From Lewinellaceae bacterium (GTDB taxonomy: Bacteria; Bacteroidota; Bacteroidia; Chitinophagales; Saprospiraceae), in NCBI GenBank assembly GCA_020636405.1, contig JACJXW010000005.1, forward strand, positions 496,001 through 560,000: 64,000 nt of DNA. The letters run 5' to 3'. Below are positions 32,346 to 41,615 of this stretch, piece by piece (the stretch's first letter is position 1; each line of letters opens with the position of its first letter). The notes below the pieces were generated by a model, which had not been told where the DNA came from, ran no database searches, and saw only the letters and a program-made list of their open reading frames with translations. The position numbers were made by a program, and so were the translations under genes.

Positions 32346-33146
32346 ATGAAGAAAATCTATTTTGCATCGGACTTTCATCTGGGAGTAGATGCCCGCCTGA
32401 GCAGCCGTGAACGGGAACAACAGATCGTGCGTTGGCTGGATAAGATCAGGGAGGACGCCGCCGAGATCTATCTGGTCGGAGACGTTTTTGACTTTTGGTT
32501 CGAATATAAAACAGTAGTGCCCAAGGGGTTTACCCGTATCCTGGGCAAGCTGGCCAGCCTGCGGGACGCAGGCATTCCCATTTATTTCTTTACCGGCAAC
32601 CACGATATGTGGATGTTCCGTTATTTTGAAGAGGAACTGGGGATTCCTACCTACCGCCAACCTATCGTTCGCGAGTTGATGGGGAAAACCTTCTTTATAG
32701 GCCACGGGGACGGGTTAGGGCCAAGCGACCACGGTTATAAGATGATCAAAAAAGTCTTCGCCAACCCGGTTTGCCAGTGGCTTTTCGAGCGGTTGCACCC
32801 CAATTTCGGCATCTGGCTGGCGAACTACTGGTCGGGAAAAAGCAGGGGGGCTGAACGGCCGGTAAAGAAACGCTTCCGGGGAGCAGATAAAGAGTGGCTG
32901 ATCGCCTATGCCCACCGGAAACTGGAAACCGGGGATGGGAATATCGATTATTTCATCTTCGGCCACCGCCACCTACCGATCGACTTCACGCTAAAGAACG
33001 GAAAAAGCCGTTATATTAACCTGGGGGAGTGGATGCATTACAACTCCTACGCCGTCTTTGACGGCGAGAATATCGGGATTCAATTCTTTGAAAATGAAAA
33101 TGGCCAGATATACGGGAATAGCAAGAGCGTACAGCAAAAGGCCTGA
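32346..33146 (+). CDS. lpxH: UDP-2,3-diacylglucosamine diphosphatase (LpxH-like)
   Basis: 266 residues. Calcineurin-type metallophosphoesterase: FASDFHLGVDA (D-x-H), LVGDVFDFWFEY (GDxxD), FTGNHDMWMF (GNHD), GHGDGLG and FGHRHLPIDF (GHxH) in order. It matches the lipid A pathway pyrophosphatase that cleaves UDP-2,3-diacylglucosamine to lipid X at the inner membrane face. Start ATG follows the octad array at once. Confidence 0.88.
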   Translation: MKKIYFASDFHLGVDARLSSREREQQIVRWLDKIREDAAEIYLVGDVFDFWFEYKTVVPKGFTRILGKLASLRDAGIPIYFFTGNHDMWMFRYFEEELGIPTYRQPIVRELMGKTFFIGHGDGLGPSDHGYKMIKKVFANPVCQWLFERLHPNFGIWLANYWSGKSRGAERPVKKRFRGADKEWLIAYAHRKLETGDGNIDYFIFGHRHLPIDFTLKNGKSRYINLGEWMHYNSYAVFDGENIGIQFFENENGQIYGNSKSVQQKA

Positions 33147-33219
33147 GGGAAGATTGGCGGGCGGTTTTTTGTGGCACCTATTAAGGCAAGGGCATCAGAT
33201 AACCGGCTGTAATTGGCAA

Positions 33220-34044
33220 ATGAAGCCGCTCTTGTTCGTTGTATGCTCATTTCCTCTTCTGCTTTTTAGCCAGAGCGTCCCAAAAGACTCCTTCAGGCTC
33301 CTGTATACATTCCCGGTGGAAGCCAGATACTTTACCCTCGATAAGCTTCGCCAGGCTTATGTGGTGACCCCTTCCAACGAGGTTGTCAAGTACAGCCCGG
33401 AGGGCAATGAACTCTTCCGGTACAACAACAATACGCGCGGTAACCTGAGCTATATTGACGCCACCGACCCTTTCAACCTGTTGTTGTTCTATCCTGACCT
33501 TCAGGCTATCGTGACGCTCGACCGTACCCTGAACGAAACAGCCCTTCTTCTTCTTTTTTCGGCGGATATCATCACGGCCACTGCTATTGCTCTGGCCAAT
33601 GACAACAACATCTGGGTATACGACCAGGCTACGTTCCGCCTGGTGAAGATCGCTGCTGACGGGGCCGTGCTGGCAAGCAGCGACAATCTCAGCGCGCAGT
33701 TGCCTCAACCGCCCCAGGTACAACAGGCCATCGCCCGGGAGAATATGGTTTATCTCAACGACCGGCAAAAAGGCGTATTCCTCTTCGATGGGTTTGCCCA
33801 GTACCACCAGCTTTTGCCCTTATCAGGCTACGAAAACATCCAGATGCTGGACGGCTACCTGCAATTATTCAAAACAGGGGAGCTTTGCGCCTATAACCTG
33901 AACGCGCTGAAAACAGTGGCCTTACCTCTGCCGCAAACAACGGAAAAGATCGTTCAGGCCCGATGGCAGGGCCGGCGGTTGTACGTGCTTTTGGAGGACG
34001 GCCGTCTATCCGTCTATGAATGGCTTGGCAGCCCAAAAGAGTGA
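33220..34044 (+). CDS. Secreted protein with propeller-like repeats, unknown function
   Basis: 274 residues from the ATG at 33220, which begins a signal peptide (MKPLLFVVCSFPLLLFSQS). The mature part has repeated 30-40-residue beta units (VVKYSPEGNELFRYNN, IWVYDQATFRLVKIAADG, GVFLFDGFAQYHQLLPLS), suggesting a small beta-propeller. No catalytic motif. Upstream in-frame codons overlap the LpxH gene region and look spurious. It follows the LpxH-like gene by 73 bp and may share its transcript. Confidence 0.7.
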   Translation: MKPLLFVVCSFPLLLFSQSVPKDSFRLLYTFPVEARYFTLDKLRQAYVVTPSNEVVKYSPEGNELFRYNNNTRGNLSYIDATDPFNLLLFYPDLQAIVTLDRTLNETALLLLFSADIITATAIALANDNNIWVYDQATFRLVKIAADGAVLASSDNLSAQLPQPPQVQQAIARENMVYLNDRQKGVFLFDGFAQYHQLLPLSGYENIQMLDGYLQLFKTGELCAYNLNALKTVALPLPQTTEKIVQARWQGRRLYVLLEDGRLSVYEWLGSPKE

Positions 34045-34144
34045 TGGTTGAATCGGGCTCATCCAATTTTTGGAGTAAAAAAAAATTGGCCAACCAACAT
34101 TTTGGCGGCCAATTTTCAAACAGGAAATATTATGGCTAAAAATA

Positions 34145-34918
34145 CTATTGTCGGTTAAAGAAGAAATCTTTGTCTCCGGTGGCGAAGTTCCGGTCTTCGC
34201 AGGATAGTACATGGTGCAGCACCATTTCATCCAATTCCAGGTATTTGATCTCGGCTATTGTTGTTTCACCGTTATCCAGGCGCATAACCAGGTGCTGGCC
34301 GTCCTTGGCCAACCACCATTCGCCGGATTCTTTGATATTTCGGCCGGCGCAGCCCAGCAACCTGTCAAACCTTCCATTATTATGGAAGCTGTACTTAAGG
34401 TAAGCTCCTTCGATAGACCGGAGGTCGAAGGGGTAGGTGGTATTTTCCCACTTCCCGGCCAGGATCTGTTCCTTATTGTGGTGCTGGACATCGGTTCCGG
34501 TTGATTCATATTTCAGTGCCAGGGACAGGCCTTCAGCGCGGTCGGTAAGAGTAATGCTGTGACACGCTATTTCTACCTCGAAGGTGAGGTGCCTGGAATT
34601 ATCTCTTGCACTCAATTCAAGTCTCACTTCGTTTTCATTCACGGGAATAACGGACCAGGAGTAGCCCTTATAGGCGCAAAGCCCGTTGGTGTTGTAAGTG
34701 AACCAGTCGGCAGTACCGGAATCGTAGAATTGAAGGACGATCTCCTGCCCTACGGGAGCATCGCTTGACCAGATACCCCCCGGAAGGGCTTTATGGAGTT
34801 GGGTGGTAAGCGTTAAATTTTCGTTAAGGTCAAAAGCGCAGGAGGTATCCGGTGATGCGGAGACGGAAAAAGTAAGGCCGAAGCACGCCAGGAACGTGCC
34901 AATAATCAAGGTTTTCAT
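34145..34918 (-). CDS. Secreted hypothetical protein with two lipocalin-like halves
   Basis: 257 residues with a signal peptide (MKTLIIGTFLACFGLTFSVSA). The mature protein has two roughly similar halves, each opening with a G-x-W element (LPGGIWSS and LAGKWENT) and containing beta-strand-rich segments with WFTYNTNG and LKYSFHNNG, as in lipocalin-like/DUF-type domains of Bacteroidota. Cysteines at about 26, 85, 118, 195 and 243 may pair. Function unknown. Preceded by a good promoter at 34954-34983. Confidence 0.7.
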   Translation of the reverse strand: MKTLIIGTFLACFGLTFSVSASPDTSCAFDLNENLTLTTQLHKALPGGIWSSDAPVGQEIVLQFYDSGTADWFTYNTNGLCAYKGYSWSVIPVNENEVRLELSARDNSRHLTFEVEIACHSITLTDRAEGLSLALKYESTGTDVQHHNKEQILAGKWENTTYPFDLRSIEGAYLKYSFHNNGRFDRLLGCAGRNIKESGEWWLAKDGQHLVMRLDNGETTIAEIKYLELDEMVLHHVLSCEDRNFATGDKDFFFNRQ

Positions 34919-34953
34919 GATTTTTTATTTTAGCCGGGTGAAAAAACTGCCTG

Positions 34954-34983
34954 CAAAAATTGTTTTAACGGGTTGAAAGTCAA
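34954..34983 (-). promoter_or_regulatory. Promoter of the secreted lipocalin-like gene
   Basis: On the - strand TTG (34981-34983), 19-bp spacer, AATTTTTG (34954-34961), one mismatch to TAnnTTTG. The ATG is 36 bp downstream. Confidence 0.55.
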
Positions 34984-35222
34984 TATTTACGGGTTCAGGT
35001 GGCAGCGCAGTTTTTAATTGTTTAACTTCGGTGAGTTCTTTCTATTGGTGATTTCTAATTACAATGACAAACTTAAAGGTAAAAGGATGCAACTGTCCAC
35101 TTTTTTTGACGACGATCCAGCTTTTTTCGATGAGCGTGGTTTGCCGATGCATTTTGTCCGGGTTGCTGTCCATATATTTGACGGTTGTAAGGGCCAATTG
35201 GTTAACAAACGAAGCATAAAAA
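34984..35222. other. Gap upstream of recO
   Basis: 239 bp. Small frames exist on both strands but overlap each other and recO and have no family signal. Presumably holds the recO promoter; I see no clear consensus match. Confidence 0.4.
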
Positions 35223-35951
35223 GTGCTGATTAAAACCAGAGGGATAGTGCTGCGTTCCATGAAATACTCCGAAACGAGTATTATCGCCGATATCTACACG
35301 GAAGAGTTGGGCATGCGCAGTTATATCATTAATGGAGTGCGGAGCAAGAATGCCCGGATCAAGGCCAGCCTGCTGCAAGTCATGTCATTGGTTGAAATGG
35401 TGGCCTATGAACGCCAGGAGAAAGGATTGAACCGCGTTAAGGAGATGCAGGCGGCGTACGTTTTTCATTCCCTGCCGTTTGACGTGCGCAAAAGTGCGGT
35501 GGGCTTATTCATGGCCGAACTGGCCCGGAAAAGTATTCGGGAGCCGGAGGAGAATAAAAGGCTTTTTGATTTTCTCTTCCGCAGTTTTCGGTTCCTGGAC
35601 GAAACCATTGCTCCGGTATCCAATATCCATTTGTGTTTTTTGCTGGAACTGAGTTCTTACCTGGGATTTGTACCCGACGAGGCCTGGGCCGAGGAGACTC
35701 CGGTGTTTGACCTGCAGGAGGGGATCTTCGTGGCGGCGCCTCCACCCCATGTTTATCATTTGGGAGAGGCGGAAAGCCTGCTGCTGTACCAATTGCTGGG
35801 CAAGAATCTGGAAAACTGCCACGAACTGAGCATGCTGCGCCAGCAGCGCAAGTCACTCTTGCTTCATCTCATCGATTATTACCGGCTTCATATTGAGAAC
35901 CTTCCTGAGATCCATGCTCACGAGGTCTTACAGGAAGTGCTGGAGGGGTAG
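35223..35951 (+). CDS. recO: DNA repair protein RecO
   Basis: 242 residues from a GTG start (VLIKTRGIVLRSMKYSETS, translated with Met). N-terminal OB-fold with the typical RGIVLR..KY.E.S..v...T...G, then a helical C-terminal domain (LELSSYLGFVPDE). RecO loads RecA on SSB-coated DNA with RecR. GTG is chosen because the family N-terminus begins exactly there. The zinc-binding cysteines of some RecO proteins are absent, as is common in Bacteroidota. Confidence 0.92.
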   Translation: MLIKTRGIVLRSMKYSETSIIADIYTEELGMRSYIINGVRSKNARIKASLLQVMSLVEMVAYERQEKGLNRVKEMQAAYVFHSLPFDVRKSAVGLFMAELARKSIREPEENKRLFDFLFRSFRFLDETIAPVSNIHLCFLLELSSYLGFVPDEAWAEETPVFDLQEGIFVAAPPPHVYHLGEAESLLLYQLLGKNLENCHELSMLRQQRKSLLLHLIDYYRLHIENLPEIHAHEVLQEVLEG

Positions 35952-35957
35952 GGCGTG

Positions 35958-36007
35958 CGGAATTCGGGATGAGGGTTGTTGAGCGAACAACCGGTACCCG
36001 AATTCCG
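35958..36007. terminator. Long two-part hairpin between convergent recO and LysM genes
   Basis: CGGAATTCGGG (35958-35968) pairs perfectly with CCCGAATTCCG (35997-36007); inside, GGTTGTT (35974-35980) pairs perfectly with AACAACC (35986-35992) around a 5-base loop. No T-tract on either side. Likely a bidirectional transcription barrier; its ATTCGGGAT word recalls other repeats in the window. Confidence 0.6.
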
Positions 36008-36031
36008 AACACACTCTAAGCTATGGTATCC

Positions 36032-36415
36032 TTACTTTGGGAAGGGGATCTTCAGTTCCTGGCCAGGCTTGATGAGGTCCGGATTGTTCAGCTGGTCGCG
36101 GTTGGCGTTGAAGATGTGCATATACTGTCCGGCATTATCATAGTAGGTTTTGGCTATTTTGGACAGGGTGTCGCCGCTCTTGACGGTATGTATGTGGTAA
36201 TTTTCAGTATCTTCTACCCGGATATCCGCCTTGAGGTCCGCCGGCTTTTCGCCGCCAATCTCTTTGATCTTGTCCCACATGATGTTTTTCTCATACTGGG
36301 TTTTGGCGGTTCCGCCGATCTTGAGAACGCCCTCTTCCTCTTTGACGTATCCATCCTTTACGCCTAATTTTTCACCTAGGTTCAGGACAGCGCGGTACTT
36401 GTCTTGCAGAGACAT
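36032..36415 (-). CDS. BON/LysM domain protein (Kbp/YgaU-like)
   Basis: 127 residues, no signal peptide. The N-terminal half is BON-like (YVKEEEGVLKIGGTAKTQYEKNIMWDKI) and the C-terminal half a LysM domain (YHIHTVKSGDTLSKIAKTYYDNAGQYMHIFNANRD...LIKPGQELKIPFP). The architecture is that of E. coli Kbp/YgaU, a cytoplasmic potassium-binding protein, although LysM more generally binds peptidoglycan. Single gene. Confidence 0.88.
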   Translation of the reverse strand: MSLQDKYRAVLNLGEKLGVKDGYVKEEEGVLKIGGTAKTQYEKNIMWDKIKEIGGEKPADLKADIRVEDTENYHIHTVKSGDTLSKIAKTYYDNAGQYMHIFNANRDQLNNPDLIKPGQELKIPFPK

Positions 36416-36650
36416 AATTTTATAGTTTTTAGTTGAGAAAAGTGTTTTTCGGCTATTTTGACTGCCGCAACGGTTGAAAGTAACAGCAAGCGCCTAAAAT
36501 AATAAAGATTGAACAAATGAAGCAAGAGCAGAAAAAATATTCGGTAGAGGAAAGAGGTTAAATTTGTTGCCGGCGCTTCGGGCAATATTTGATGTCCGCT
36601 TAAAACTAAAGCGTATCTTGCGGCGTTTTTTCCATTGAGCACTGAAGTAC

Positions 36651-37229
36651 ATGAAGCCCCTGCTGTTTTTCTCCTTGTTTATTCTGGTGTGCCTGGCAAA
36701 ACCCGCTGTGAGCCAACCCCTCATCAACGAAGGGAACTTCTTTACCGGCGTCCAGCTCATCAATATCAATACGGGGAAGAAAGCCCGGCAGCCCATGATG
36801 TACATCTGGGAACATCAATCACTTAAGCTGGACCGGCGCCTGTTGCTGGGCTTGGATGTAACACTGACAAAAAATACCGTTCCCTACCAGCAGTCTCTGG
36901 GGAAGGTGTTGGAGTTCTTTAAATTGAATACCCCGTTGCACCTCGATTTCCGGGCTTCAGGGAACTGGTTCGTCGAAACAGGTGTTTATCTGGGAGCAGT
37001 CACCCGGAGCAGAAACGTTTACATTACCGAATTCGTCCAGGTAAAATATTTTGAAGAGCTGGAATTGCGTTTTGACGCCGGTTGGATGGCCGGATTGAGC
37101 CTCCAACTCGAAAAATGGGGAAAATTGCACCTACGATACAATCATGGCCTATTCCCAACCGTTCCTATTAGTGGAGAACGCATTGAAAAAGACCGGATGG
37201 CGGTTACTGGCATTACGATAAGTTTCTGA
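36651..37229 (+). CDS. Outer-membrane beta-barrel-like protein
   Basis: 192 residues with a signal peptide (MKPLLFFSLFILVCLAKPAVSQ). The mature part alternates hydrophobic and polar residues in strands and ends in AVTGITISF, the C-terminal aromatic of a beta-barrel. Similar in size and style to porin-family 8-strand barrels of Bacteroidota. Followed by a clear terminator at 37404. Confidence 0.7.
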   Translation: MKPLLFFSLFILVCLAKPAVSQPLINEGNFFTGVQLININTGKKARQPMMYIWEHQSLKLDRRLLLGLDVTLTKNTVPYQQSLGKVLEFFKLNTPLHLDFRASGNWFVETGVYLGAVTRSRNVYITEFVQVKYFEELELRFDAGWMAGLSLQLEKWGKLHLRYNHGLFPTVPISGERIEKDRMAVTGITISF

Positions 37230-37282
37230 GGAGTTCGGTTAACTTGCTGTTACTAATTGACCGGCAAAAGACACAAAAAACA

Positions 37283-37318
37283 GGCCGATAAGCGGAGCAG
37301 AGTAGTTTCGCTTTCGGC
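37283..37318. terminator. GC-rich hairpin in convergent gap
   Basis: GGCCGA followed by AAGCG pairs with CGCTT followed by TCGGCC, with one bulged T; no clear T-tract. First of two hairpins in the 37230-37442 gap. Confidence 0.35.
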
Positions 37319-37403
37319 CGTAATAAAGAAGCATTTATTGCACGCTAAATTATTTTAGCGGCGTAACTTATTATCATGGGATTCTAATTGTATTTATGGG
37401 AAG

Positions 37404-37430
37404 TGCCTTCAGGACATTGAAGGCATTTTC
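37404..37430 (+). terminator. Intrinsic terminator of the beta-barrel gene
   Basis: TGCCTTCA (37404-37411), loop GGACAT, TGAAGGCA (37418-37425), then TTTTC. Perfect 8-bp stem with T-tract on the + strand; probably also serves the convergent acyltransferase gene. Confidence 0.7.
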
Positions 37431-37442
37431 TATTTTAGAGCC

Positions 37443-37994
37443 TCAGCCGGCAAAACTTTTTTCCGGGTTCCTGCCCTTAACTCCTCGGAAATAAGAAGTG
37501 ATGAACGCAAAGTCGGCTTCTGCATCTCCGGTGGGATGAAACGGTTTGCTGAACACAATTTCCTTATGCTCCCAGTCAAATTTGACCATGATGATAGGCA
37601 CCTTCGCGCCCAGGGCGATGTAATAAAAACCGGTCTTCAGCTTATCTACTTTCTTGCGGGTGCCCTCCGGGGCTATGGTAATGATAAAATCTTCCTTGCT
37701 GTCGAAGATGTCGACCACGGCATCCACAAAATTGGAGCGTTTGCTGCGGTCGACCGGGTAACCCCCTAGCCAGCGCATGATGGCGCCCAGTATAGGGTTC
37801 TTGAACAGGGAGTCTTTCCCTACATATTTGGCGTCAAACCCCAGGACGCTTCGCACCATGAGCCCGATGGGGAAATCCAGGTTGGAGGTATGCGGCACGG
37901 CAATGATCACGCATTTTCTAGGTAATTCTTCGTATTCCGTGATGATCTCCCAACCCATTGTCCGAAGTAAAAAATTGCTGATAACCCTAAACAT
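37443..37994 (-). CDS. 1-acylglycerol-3-phosphate acyltransferase-like protein (PlsC family)
   Basis: 183 residues. Acyltransferase block I VPHTSNLDFPIG (HxxxxD) and block III IAPEGTRKKVDKLKTG (EGTR) are present at the expected spacing; residues FKNPILGAIMRWLGGYPVDRS form block II. Short, without long transmembrane helices, as in the PlsC-like family of small acyltransferases. It likely acylates a lyso-lipid at the inner membrane; exact substrate unknown. Confidence 0.85.
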   Translation of the reverse strand: MFRVISNFLLRTMGWEIITEYEELPRKCVIIAVPHTSNLDFPIGLMVRSVLGFDAKYVGKDSLFKNPILGAIMRWLGGYPVDRSKRSNFVDAVVDIFDSKEDFIITIAPEGTRKKVDKLKTGFYYIALGAKVPIIMVKFDWEHKEIVFSKPFHPTGDAEADFAFITSYFRGVKGRNPEKSFAG

Positions 37995-38252
37995 GCTGAT
38001 AGTCTGCTTTTCAATTAAGCCACAATTGATAAAATAAACTGCAAAATAAGATATTCTGCCTATTACGAATCGGCCTAGTTACCTGAAAATGCAACCTCCG
38101 TCTTAAGCTTACGTATAGGTTTATTGTTTCCACGGCCCTTGCGAGGGCTGGTAAAAATGTATTATTTTGCATCACTTGAAGGAAAACGGGCTTCTGAACA
38201 GGTTTGGCAATCAATAGTTTAGGGGCTGGCAGCCAGAAAATCAACAACCACT

Positions 38253-40592
38253 TTGAAGAAAACGGCCCTCTTCATATTATCCTTTTTGCTCTTTACCCCC
38301 CTGTGGGCACAAAAAAAGTCAGCAGAACCCTCCGGAGAACCTCTTCCTGTGGAGCTCAACTTTTCGCTGGAAGGCGGTTTCTATCCGGATGAAGTGGTGG
38401 CCGAACTCTCCGCTCCCGGTGCGGCCGTTTACTACACGGTCGATGGCAGTACACCTTCGCCCACCTCGCCTCGATACAAGCGCCCGTTGCGTTTCGAACA
38501 GACAACAGTGCTGCGTGCGGTCGCTTATCATGCCGACGGGCGAAAGAGCCCCGTAATCGGACATACCTACTTCATCCGGGAGCCGCGGTCCAACTTCGCG
38601 GTATTGTCGATTGGCATATCACCGGGGGTCCTTTTCCATCCCCGTTCCGGTTTATTTATGCTGGGGAACAATGTGGTGGATACCCTATGGAAAAAGCCAG
38701 GCGCCAACTTCTGGAGCCGTAGTGAGTTCCCCGCCAGCGTCGAATTATACGAAACCGACGGCCGGTGTGTATACCGGAGCCAGTCCGGCTTTCGACTCTT
38801 TGGCGGTATGAGCCGCCTGTTCCCGCAGAAATCCATCGCTCTGGTGGCCCGTCACCGCTATGGGGATACACGCATACGGCACAAGGTATTTGGGAAAGAA
38901 GGCCTGAATAAGTTCAAGTTCCTGGTCCTTCGCAACTCAGGCAGCGATTTTGGGAAAACCCATTTTCGGGATGCACTCATGACGGGGCTGGTGGAAGATT
39001 GGGATATCGACAAGCAGGATTGCCGCCCGGCTCACGTTTACATCAACGGCCAATACTGGGGCATCTATAATATCCGGGAAAAGGTCAACCGGTATTTTAT
39101 TGCCGATAACCACCCGGAGGTGGATAAAGACAGCATCGACCTGATCGAGCACCGGTTTACCCGAAAACGCGGCGGCACCCGCCACTATGTCAACCTGTTG
39201 AATTTCCTCGAAGAAAACAGCCTGGCCGATCCTGCGAACTACGCTTATGTACAAACCCAGATGGACGTACAGAACTTCATGGACTACCAGATCGCGCAGA
39301 TCTACTTTGATAATCAGGATGCCGGCGGAAATATTAAGTTCTGGCGCCCACAGAAGCCCGGGGGGCGCTGGCGCTGGATACTCTACGATACCGATTGGGG
39401 CTTCGGGCTCCATGACCGGAAGGCATATAAGAACAACAGCCTGGCCTTTCACACCCGGCCGGACGGCCCTACCTGGCCTAACCCGCCATGGAGCACCTTC
39501 CTGCTTAGGAAACTGCTGGAAAACAAGGAATTTGAAAAAGCCTTCGTCAACCGCTTCGCCGGTTACCTCAGTACGTCTTTCAGCGAAGAAACCGTACTCA
39601 ACCGGATAGACTCCACCTACGATAACCTGTTGCCAGAGATGCCCCGGCACCTGGACCGCTGGAACCTGAGCCAAAGAAAATGGGAAGAGGAGGTGTCCAT
39701 CGTTCGCGAATTCGCTCAGGAGCGCCCGGGCTATGTGCGCATGCACCTGATGGGGCACTTCAATACGGGGCCCCAGCGCCGGCTGATAGTCAGTACCTCT
39801 CCCGGCGGCCGGATCATCATCAACGACCAGGTCTCGGTGGCCAATGATACCATCGAATTGGTATATTTCGAAAATTATCCCATAACGATCAGGGCTGTAG
39901 CTCACCACGGCTACCAGCTGTCCCGATGGGAAGGGATTGATGCTGCGGAAACCGTTCGTGAATTTTCTCTAACCCTGACAAAAGGGGAAACCTACCTCCA
40001 TGCCCGCTTTGATGAATTTATCCACCCAATGGAAGGCAAGCTGGTGATCAATGAGGTCTGTCCCAAAAACGGTAAGGCCGGCGACTGGATCGAGCTGTTC
40101 AACGCCTCCCGCAATCGAGCCTCCCTCAAGGGTTGGACGCTGGCCGACAGGAATGGCAATGAATATATTTTTCCGGAGGCATACGTCGGCCCCAACGATT
40201 ACCTGGTCATCGCCCGGGATTCCGTGAAGTTCACCCAGGCTTACCCCGGCGCCTATAATGTACTCAATGGCCTGAATTTCGGGCTGAATAAACGAAGGGA
40301 ATCTCTGGCGCTTTATTCCATCCTCGGAGCTATGGTCGACAGCATTACTTACGAGGTGCCTCCGGTAGATTCTTCCTTCACCCTCAGCTTGCTCCTCCCT
40401 TACCTGGATAACAGCGACCCCGACAACTGGGAGTCGCGTTTCGGAGACGGGTCGCCCAATGCGGCCAATCCTTATTACGTGGAAAGCCGCGTGCGCCATG
40501 AACAGGCCCAATGGATGCAGATGGGCCTGGCGGCCGGCGTGCTGCTGCTCAGCCTCATCCTTTTGGGCCTTCGGCAGAGGAGGCTACTGTGA
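38253..40592 (+). CDS. CotH kinase-family secreted protein with CHB_HEX_C and lamin-tail domains
   Basis: 779 residues from a TTG start that opens a signal peptide (LKKTALFILSFLLFTPLWAQ, Met-initiated). Domain order: chitobiase/beta-hexosaminidase C-terminal-like module about 30-105 (VYYTVDGSTPSPTS), CotH kinase-like domain about 115-480 (FRLFGGMSRLFPQKS, RPAHVYINGQYWGIYNIREK, RWILYDTDWGFGL), a beta-sandwich, a lamin-tail domain about 595-700 (VINEVCPKNGKAGDWIELFN), and a C-terminal transmembrane helix plus RQRRLL. CotH proteins are atypical secreted protein kinases in Bacillus spores; activity here is unproven. The C-terminal helix suggests membrane anchoring rather than T9SS release. Confidence 0.85.
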   Translation: MKKTALFILSFLLFTPLWAQKKSAEPSGEPLPVELNFSLEGGFYPDEVVAELSAPGAAVYYTVDGSTPSPTSPRYKRPLRFEQTTVLRAVAYHADGRKSPVIGHTYFIREPRSNFAVLSIGISPGVLFHPRSGLFMLGNNVVDTLWKKPGANFWSRSEFPASVELYETDGRCVYRSQSGFRLFGGMSRLFPQKSIALVARHRYGDTRIRHKVFGKEGLNKFKFLVLRNSGSDFGKTHFRDALMTGLVEDWDIDKQDCRPAHVYINGQYWGIYNIREKVNRYFIADNHPEVDKDSIDLIEHRFTRKRGGTRHYVNLLNFLEENSLADPANYAYVQTQMDVQNFMDYQIAQIYFDNQDAGGNIKFWRPQKPGGRWRWILYDTDWGFGLHDRKAYKNNSLAFHTRPDGPTWPNPPWSTFLLRKLLENKEFEKAFVNRFAGYLSTSFSEETVLNRIDSTYDNLLPEMPRHLDRWNLSQRKWEEEVSIVREFAQERPGYVRMHLMGHFNTGPQRRLIVSTSPGGRIIINDQVSVANDTIELVYFENYPITIRAVAHHGYQLSRWEGIDAAETVREFSLTLTKGETYLHARFDEFIHPMEGKLVINEVCPKNGKAGDWIELFNASRNRASLKGWTLADRNGNEYIFPEAYVGPNDYLVIARDSVKFTQAYPGAYNVLNGLNFGLNKRRESLALYSILGAMVDSITYEVPPVDSSFTLSLLLPYLDNSDPDNWESRFGDGSPNAANPYYVESRVRHEQAQWMQMGLAAGVLLLSLILLGLRQRRLL

Positions 40593-40617
40593 AATCAGCT
40601 CGGTCGGCCATTCCGCT

Positions 40618-41541
40618 TCAGCTTTTCGGTTGCTTTTGCAGGGTAATAACCAAAACCCCGGCAATAACCAGAACGGTCCCCACCCATTGCAGCCAGCCCA
40701 GCCGTTCCTCAAGGAAAATATAGGCCAGTACAATAGTGGAGATCGGCCCCACACTTCCTATTATCGAGGCATTGCCGGAGCCAATGTTCCGTATGCCCTC
40801 CGAGATCATAAAAGATGGAATAACCGTGGCGATGAGCGCCATTAGTGCAGAGAGGCCGTAGACCGGCGCCGGAAAGCCGAAGAGCTGCCAACGGTAGGCG
40901 ATGCCGTGGTGAATCAGTATGGCCGCTGCAGAGGCCGTCATAGCCAGGGAGGTGAACCTCAGCGTACCAATGCGGGGCAACAGGCGGCCACTGCCTACAA
41001 TATAGACCGCATAGGCCAGCGCTCCGAAAAAGACCATGCCGGACCCCAGAATGAAATTTTTATCACCGCCCATTCTGAGGCCTTCCGAAAAGGCAATGAT
41101 TATACCCAGATAGGTAAGAAGGAGCGCCCCTAGTTGCCGCCGGCTGACGGGCTCCCGGTACACGATCGCGCCGATGAGCAGCACCAGCGTTGGGTAGACA
41201 AAGAGAATGAGGCGTTCCAGGCTGGCCGTAATGTATTGCAAGCCCAGGAAATCCAGCAGGCTGGCCAGATAATAACCCATTACCCCCAGCAACAGGATGC
41301 GAAGCCAGTCTGCGTTGCTGATCGGAAGGTTCCGATACTTCTTTTGCCTGCCGGCCAGCGCGGCGATCAGCAGGAAAAAGGGCAGAGAGAACAACATCCG
41401 CAGTGCCAGCAGAGAAATGCTGTCCACCTCGTACCTATAGGCCAGCTTGACGAGCACGGCCTTGGTCGAGAATAATATAGCTCCGGCGAATACCAGTGTT
41501 GCCCCCAGGATCATTTGGCGGCTTTGTGGTGGTTTCTGCAT
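40618..41541 (-). CDS. DMT-superfamily (EamA) transporter
   Basis: 307 residues with about ten transmembrane helices in two EamA repeats (first about 12-145, second about 160-300; signatures GAILFSTKAVLVKLAYRY and ILAYIFLEERLGWLQWVGTVLVIAG). Inner-membrane exporter or permease of small metabolites; substrate not predictable. Converges with the CotH gene across 25 bp. Confidence 0.9.
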   Translation of the reverse strand: MQKPPQSRQMILGATLVFAGAILFSTKAVLVKLAYRYEVDSISLLALRMLFSLPFFLLIAALAGRQKKYRNLPISNADWLRILLLGVMGYYLASLLDFLGLQYITASLERLILFVYPTLVLLIGAIVYREPVSRRQLGALLLTYLGIIIAFSEGLRMGGDKNFILGSGMVFFGALAYAVYIVGSGRLLPRIGTLRFTSLAMTASAAAILIHHGIAYRWQLFGFPAPVYGLSALMALIATVIPSFMISEGIRNIGSGNASIIGSVGPISTIVLAYIFLEERLGWLQWVGTVLVIAGVLVITLQKQPKS

Positions 41542-41615
41542 ACACCAAAGCTAAGACAAAAGACAAAAGTATTCGGTTATAGGTTGGAGGTTATTTGCTA
41601 AACCTCCAACCGCCC

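Noticed and set aside
35042..35260. 72-codon - strand frame across the recO start
   Set aside because: Overlaps recO and an opposite frame, no family signal, no promoter.
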